Of a stretch of 28,859 bases of DNA, positions 25,384 to 28,859 are shown piece after piece. Both the position numbers and the translations under genes were made by a program. The notes below the pieces were generated by a model. That model had not been told where the DNA came from, searched no databases, and saw only the letters and a program-made list of their open reading frames with translations. The DNA comes from SHLQ01 sp964562985 (lineage in GTDB: Bacteria > Actinomycetota > Acidimicrobiia > Acidimicrobiales > SHLQ01): the NCBI GenBank assembly GCA_964562985.1, contig CAZLWE010000043.1:1-28859 (forward strand). Reading direction: 5' to 3'. Each line of letters starts with the position of its first letter. Position 1 is the first letter of the stretch.

Positions 25384-27639
25384 ATGACGAATGTTCTAGA
25401 GCTTTGCTGCGCCGTCGGAGACCTCGTACACGCAACCCAGCGCGAACGGGGCGGATCGAGCGTCTATCTCGCGAGCGGCGGTGCAAGGTTCGAAGCGCAA
25501 CTCAACGACCTTCGCACCGAGTCAGACCTCGCAATCGAGTCCTTCCTCGACACGTTCGATGCGGTAGACGCTCAGCAATTCCTCCAGACGCTGGAGTACG
25601 CGACCGCGACGCGGATGTTAGTACGCCTCGCCCCGACAAGGCGTAGTGTCGATCGTCTCGACATCGAAGCATCGCAGGCCATCGAGTATCTGACCGACCT
25701 CAATGAGGCGATGCTCGTCTTGTGCGGCACCTTGATCGAGCAGATTCCCGACACCGCGGACCGATCACGAACACTCGGTCTGCTTGCCTTGCTACGGGCC
25801 AAAGAACTTACCGGCGCCCAGCGCGCAGTCATGGCACAGGTCTTCACCGAGGACCGGTTCCCTGGCGGCCATTACCTCTGGTCTGTCGCTCTGATCTCCG
25901 CGCAGGAAACCCTTCTACGGGTCGCGGTCGGCGGCAGTGAACAGTCCTTTGCCACAAAGCTGGCAAGCATTAATGATGCAGACCCATCACTGCAATCGGC
26001 ACAATTGGAGACCGCGGCCTTCGTCAATGGCGTCGGGGATCTTGGCATTGACCCTGCGGACTGGTTCCGAGAAATCACCGCCCGGATCGATCTCCTCAAG
26101 TCGCTCGAGGACGACCTCTTTGCAGGCCTCGCCTCGCAAGGGACCAGAGAAGGTGCGATCGATCATGACCCGATCATCTCCGAAGCGATCTCGGCAACGG
26201 TTCTGGCCATGCGCTCCCTTCGATCCCAAGTGGATGCTGTTCGCCACGGCGAGTTGTCCCTTCGTGACTTCCTCCGTGGCCACGGCGAAGCCCTGGTGCA
26301 GGCCGAGCAGCAACTTTCCACTGCACTGCAGACCGAGGAGCTAGCAACGCGAGCAACTCGTGACGAGCTGACGGGCATTCTGAACCGTTCCACGGTTCCC
26401 ACGTTGATCAACGCTGCATTCCAGCGTTCACTCGCGAATGACCGCATTGTTGGTGCGCTCATGGTCGACCTTGACAACTTCAAGGTGATCAACGACAGCC
26501 TGGGCCACACCGTTGGCGATGCCTTGCTTCGTTCGGTCGCAGAACGGCTCCGGCGAGCGATCCGAAGCCAAGATACGGCAGCTCGTGTAGGCGGCGATGA
26601 GTTTGTCGTTGTGGCACCCGACCTCGTCGATGAACGAGACGCTGCCGACCTCGCCGAGATGATAAAGGCGCACTTCGCTGAGCCACATGAGGTCGAGGGC
26701 CGCGAGCTCATCGTGGATGTCTCGATCGGTATTGGCATCGGCCGTTCGGGGCACTCGCCCGACCGGCTGCTCCGAGACGCCGATCTGGCGCTCCATCGTG
26801 CCAAGAGCACGCAGAAGGGCGGGATTGTCCTATTCGATGAAGCCCTACGTTCTGAGATGGAACAACGACATGAGATCGAGATGGGTCTTCGGGAAGCGTT
26901 GAAGATCGGCACCATTCGTGCGGGGTTCCAGCCGATTGTCGATCTGGGAACGGGTGAGGTCGTCGTCGCCGAAGCGCTCGCTCGATGGGACCGCGACGGC
27001 GAAGTGGTGCCAGCCGGCGAGTTCTACGATGTTGCCGACCAAACGGGACTCTTGCCGAGTATCGATGAGGCCGTCACTCGGACTGCCTTCATCAATCGCC
27101 CAACGTTTGCGGGCGCCAAGCTCAAAGTCTCGGTGAACGTGAGCGACTTGCAACTTCGCCAACCATTATTTGCTGAGCGGTTCCGGGAGGACATGATCGC
27201 CTACGGAATGCCGCCTCAGGACGTCTGGGTAGAGGTAACCGAACACCTTGCCCTCAGCGGCGATACCGCGGTGTCGAATCTCGAACGATTGCGCGAGATG
27301 GGCTGCACGATCGCCCTCGACGACTTTGGTAGCGGCTATTCAGCGCTCTCGGTCCTGCGCAACCTTCCACTAGATGTTGTGAAGCTCGACGGACTCTTTG
27401 TTACCAGAATCAGCAGCGACATCGTCACCCAGGCGACGGTCGGTTCGGTGCTTGAGATTTTGCGAGCGTTGGACGTTCGCGCAGTGGCCGAGGGGGTCGA
27501 AACCAAAGAGCAGCTCGACGTTCTGTTGAAACTGGGTTGTGACATGGCCCAAGGCTTCTACCTGTCCAGACCATCGATCGATGGCAGCACCTGGAAGATC
27601 CCTCGCATCGGACCGGATATAAAGGGTCTCGCTGCGTAG
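25384..27639 (+). CDS. soluble NIT-GGDEF-EAL cyclic di-GMP turnover protein
   Basis: 751 residues from the ATG at 25384 (GGAAG upstream). In-frame TTG 25282 and GTG 25354 are less likely. The N-terminal region of about 300 residues resembles the NIT nitrate/nitrite-sensing domain: DLVHATQRERGGSSVYLASG, then ARFEAQLNDLRTESDLAI, and later LLALLRAKELTGAQRAVMAQ. A short coil leads to a GGDEF domain with intact VGGDEF (403-407) and an EAL domain with AEALAR (from 529), VNVS, VEVTEH, LDDFGSGYS (D646-D647), VKLDG, AEGVET and AQGFYLSRP. Both diguanylate cyclase and phosphodiesterase sites look complete. No membrane helix is seen, which is unusual because NIT domains are often extracytoplasmic. The gene separates miaA and dapF. 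Confidence 0.9.
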   Translation: MTNVLELCCAVGDLVHATQRERGGSSVYLASGGARFEAQLNDLRTESDLAIESFLDTFDAVDAQQFLQTLEYATATRMLVRLAPTRRSVDRLDIEASQAIEYLTDLNEAMLVLCGTLIEQIPDTADRSRTLGLLALLRAKELTGAQRAVMAQVFTEDRFPGGHYLWSVALISAQETLLRVAVGGSEQSFATKLASINDADPSLQSAQLETAAFVNGVGDLGIDPADWFREITARIDLLKSLEDDLFAGLASQGTREGAIDHDPIISEAISATVLAMRSLRSQVDAVRHGELSLRDFLRGHGEALVQAEQQLSTALQTEELATRATRDELTGILNRSTVPTLINAAFQRSLANDRIVGALMVDLDNFKVINDSLGHTVGDALLRSVAERLRRAIRSQDTAARVGGDEFVVVAPDLVDERDAADLAEMIKAHFAEPHEVEGRELIVDVSIGIGIGRSGHSPDRLLRDADLALHRAKSTQKGGIVLFDEALRSEMEQRHEIEMGLREALKIGTIRAGFQPIVDLGTGEVVVAEALARWDRDGEVVPAGEFYDVADQTGLLPSIDEAVTRTAFINRPTFAGAKLKVSVNVSDLQLRQPLFAERFREDMIAYGMPPQDVWVEVTEHLALSGDTAVSNLERLREMGCTIALDDFGSGYSALSVLRNLPLDVVKLDGLFVTRISSDIVTQATVGSVLEILRALDVRAVAEGVETKEQLDVLLKLGCDMAQGFYLSRPSIDGSTWKIPRIGPDIKGLAA

Positions 27640-27643
27640 AGGC

Positions 27644-28573
27644 CTACGAGCGTCGGAGCCTCAGGACCTCGTCGCGAGCAGATGACGCAGACGTTGGCGA
27701 CCCATCAACGTCGATCCAATGGATTCGCGGGTCGCGTCGGTACCACTTGATCTGACGACGCGAAAACCGTCGAGTGCGGACCTTTGCCTCTTCGAGAGCG
27801 TCACCGAGGTCCACCCCATCTTCGATGTGGCTGAGCAGCTCGCGGTATCCCAAGGCCTGACGCGCTGTGCGACCGATTGGAGGTTCTCGTGAGACGAGAT
27901 TCTCCACTTCCGCGAGGAAGCCCTGCTCCATCTGTATGTCGTAGCGGGCATTGATGCGCCGGTCGAGCACTTCGCGTTCCATGCGGAGACCGACTAGGGT
28001 GAACGGCACGTCGGGATACTCGACGAGGCCGGGCCCATAGGACGAGAACGGGCGTCCTGAGCCAATGGTGACTTCAAGCGCCCGCATGATCCGCCGTTCG
28101 TTATCGGGCTCTATCCGCGATGCAGCGAGTGGATCTAGATCCTCCAGCCGAGCGAACAGTTCACGAGGGGTCTGCCCCGCCGCCTCCAGCTCGGCACGAG
28201 CGCCTGGAAACGTGCCGGGAATCTCGAGATTGTCGATGACCGAGCGCAGGTATAGGCCTGTCCCACCGACGAGAATTGGGGTAGCGCCCCGAGCAGCGAT
28301 GTCCGCGGCAACTTCACGCCAAGCCGACTGGAAGATCGAGACGGTGAATTCGTCTGCCGGGTCGGCGATGTCGATGAGGTGGTGGGGCACCGAGGCTTGC
28401 TCCGCCGCCGTTGGTTTAGCGGTTCCGATGTCCATCTCTCGATACACCTGCATCGAGTCGATTGAGACCAGCTCAACTTTGTCGAACTCTTCGGCGAGCG
28501 CCATCGCTAGACCGGACTTTCCCGACGCGGTTGGCCCGAGAATGCAGAGCGGCGGGGTAGGAAACTGCGTCAT
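27644..28573 (-). CDS. miaA: tRNA dimethylallyltransferase
   Basis: 309 residues from the ATG at 28573, which overlaps the stop of the upstream gene as ATGA. MiaA transfers a dimethylallyl group to N6 of A37 in tRNAs reading UNN codons. Seen: the P-loop CILGPTASGKSGLAMALAEE, LVSIDSMQVYREMDIGTAKP (substrate Asp and tRNA-contact region), VPHHLIDIADPADEFTVSIF, PILVGGTGLYLRSVIDNL, RRIMRALEVTIGSGRPFS, and GYRELLSHIEDG with the RRFSRRQIKWYRRDPRIHWI C-terminal signature. Its stop is 4 bp from the convergent GGDEF-EAL stop. Confidence 0.97.
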   Translation of the reverse strand: MTQFPTPPLCILGPTASGKSGLAMALAEEFDKVELVSIDSMQVYREMDIGTAKPTAAEQASVPHHLIDIADPADEFTVSIFQSAWREVAADIAARGATPILVGGTGLYLRSVIDNLEIPGTFPGARAELEAAGQTPRELFARLEDLDPLAASRIEPDNERRIMRALEVTIGSGRPFSSYGPGLVEYPDVPFTLVGLRMEREVLDRRINARYDIQMEQGFLAEVENLVSREPPIGRTARQALGYRELLSHIEDGVDLGDALEEAKVRTRRFSRRQIKWYRRDPRIHWIDVDGSPTSASSARDEVLRLRRS

Positions 28574-28859
28574 CGGAACGCTGCGAGGAGCGCGTACCAA
28601 TCGAGGGTTTGCGCGCTGGGCAAGACCCCGCCCGCCTGTTCATAGCTCTCGACAAACGTGCGAGCAGACTCGGGGGCGAACGTTTCGGCAAGGGAGCGGA
28701 CGACGATTGAGAGGTCTCGTTCGGGCGGGTCGAAGCCCTCCGTCTTGGCGGACTCGAACGTCGCTACGGAATCCACCAACACGACGGACTCTACAATTGG
28801 GGCGCCATGGGTCACCACCGAACTTGTCGCCCGGGGCGGCGCGTCCAACATCGCCACAA
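28570..28859 (-). CDS. C-terminal part of an APH/phosphotransferase-like protein (5' end outside window)
   Basis: About 96 residues are visible and the frame stays open to the edge. The C-terminal pattern GFDPPERDLSIVVRSLAETF, then ARTFVESYEQAGG and LDWYALLAAFR, resembles the end of aminoglycoside-phosphotransferase-fold kinases (GPPExDLA ... FLxxYxxxGG ... LxWYxLLAALR). The segment THGAPIVESVVLVDS would then be the catalytic loop, but the usual HGD...N and DWE are HGA, Ser and DSV. It may therefore be a non-catalytic member, or my alignment may be wrong. Its stop overlaps the miaA start (ATGA), so the two are cotranscribed. Confidence 0.5.
   Translation of the reverse strand, partial: VAMLDAPPRATSSVVTHGAPIVESVVLVDSVATFESAKTEGFDPPERDLSIVVRSLAETFAPESARTFVESYEQAGGVLPSAQTLDWYALLAAFR

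Overview
The window is high-GC (roughly 60% or more), densely packed DNA from an actinobacterium. Gene content and order fit class Acidimicrobiia or a close relative, but I cannot fix the taxon by reading alone. The pointers are the order miaA - dapF - hflX - lexA with a divergent LysM gene (the Mycobacterium/Streptomyces arrangement), an actinobacterial-type DapC/DapE pair, GAAC-N4-GTTC-type SOS boxes, a cobalamin-dependent class II ribonucleotide reductase, and several genes that look leaderless.

Layout. 1-2207 (-): most of a large secreted/membrane protein with a TPM-like domain, one membrane helix, a long coiled coil and a glycine-rich tail, cut by the window edge. 2337-2525 (+): a tiny one-helix membrane protein. 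2522-3121 (-): a TetR regulator, divergent from a three-gene operon at 3181-8170 (+) whose genes are joined by ATGA overlaps: acyl-CoA reductase fused to a HAD phosphatase, a divergent LarA-like (nickel lactate racemase family) protein, and a PlsC-type acyltransferase. A perfect 13+13 bp palindrome lies between regulator and operon. 8195-8785 (-): a small lipoprotein with a duplicated Cys-containing unit, divergent from a LysR regulator (8927-9859). Then come a lone carboxyltransferase-like protein, citrate synthase, and a secreted subtilisin-like protease with a C-terminal RTX repeat block.

15037-18490 (-) holds thymidine kinase and class II ribonucleotide reductase (nucleotide supply). The nrdJ leader can fold into an elaborate RNA structure closed by a 12-bp helix. 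A RibD-like reductase (18797-19537) follows. 19540-20777 is the SOS core: a LysM membrane protein resembling the damage-induced division inhibitors YneA/ChiZ, and lexA, sharing a divergent promoter region with four LexA-box-like sequences. 20781-25262 (-) carries dapE, dapC, hflX and dapF. 25384-27639 (+) is a soluble NIT-GGDEF-EAL c-di-GMP protein sitting between dapF and miaA. The right edge holds miaA and the end of an APH-kinase-like gene.

The best candidates for something new are: (1) the TetR-controlled reductase/phosphatase + LarA-like + acyltransferase operon, probably an undescribed lipid pathway; (2) the structured nrdJ leader; (3) altered catalytic residues in both DAP-pathway enzymes, with two metal-ligand Glu to Lys changes in DapE and catalytic Cys to Ser in DapF.
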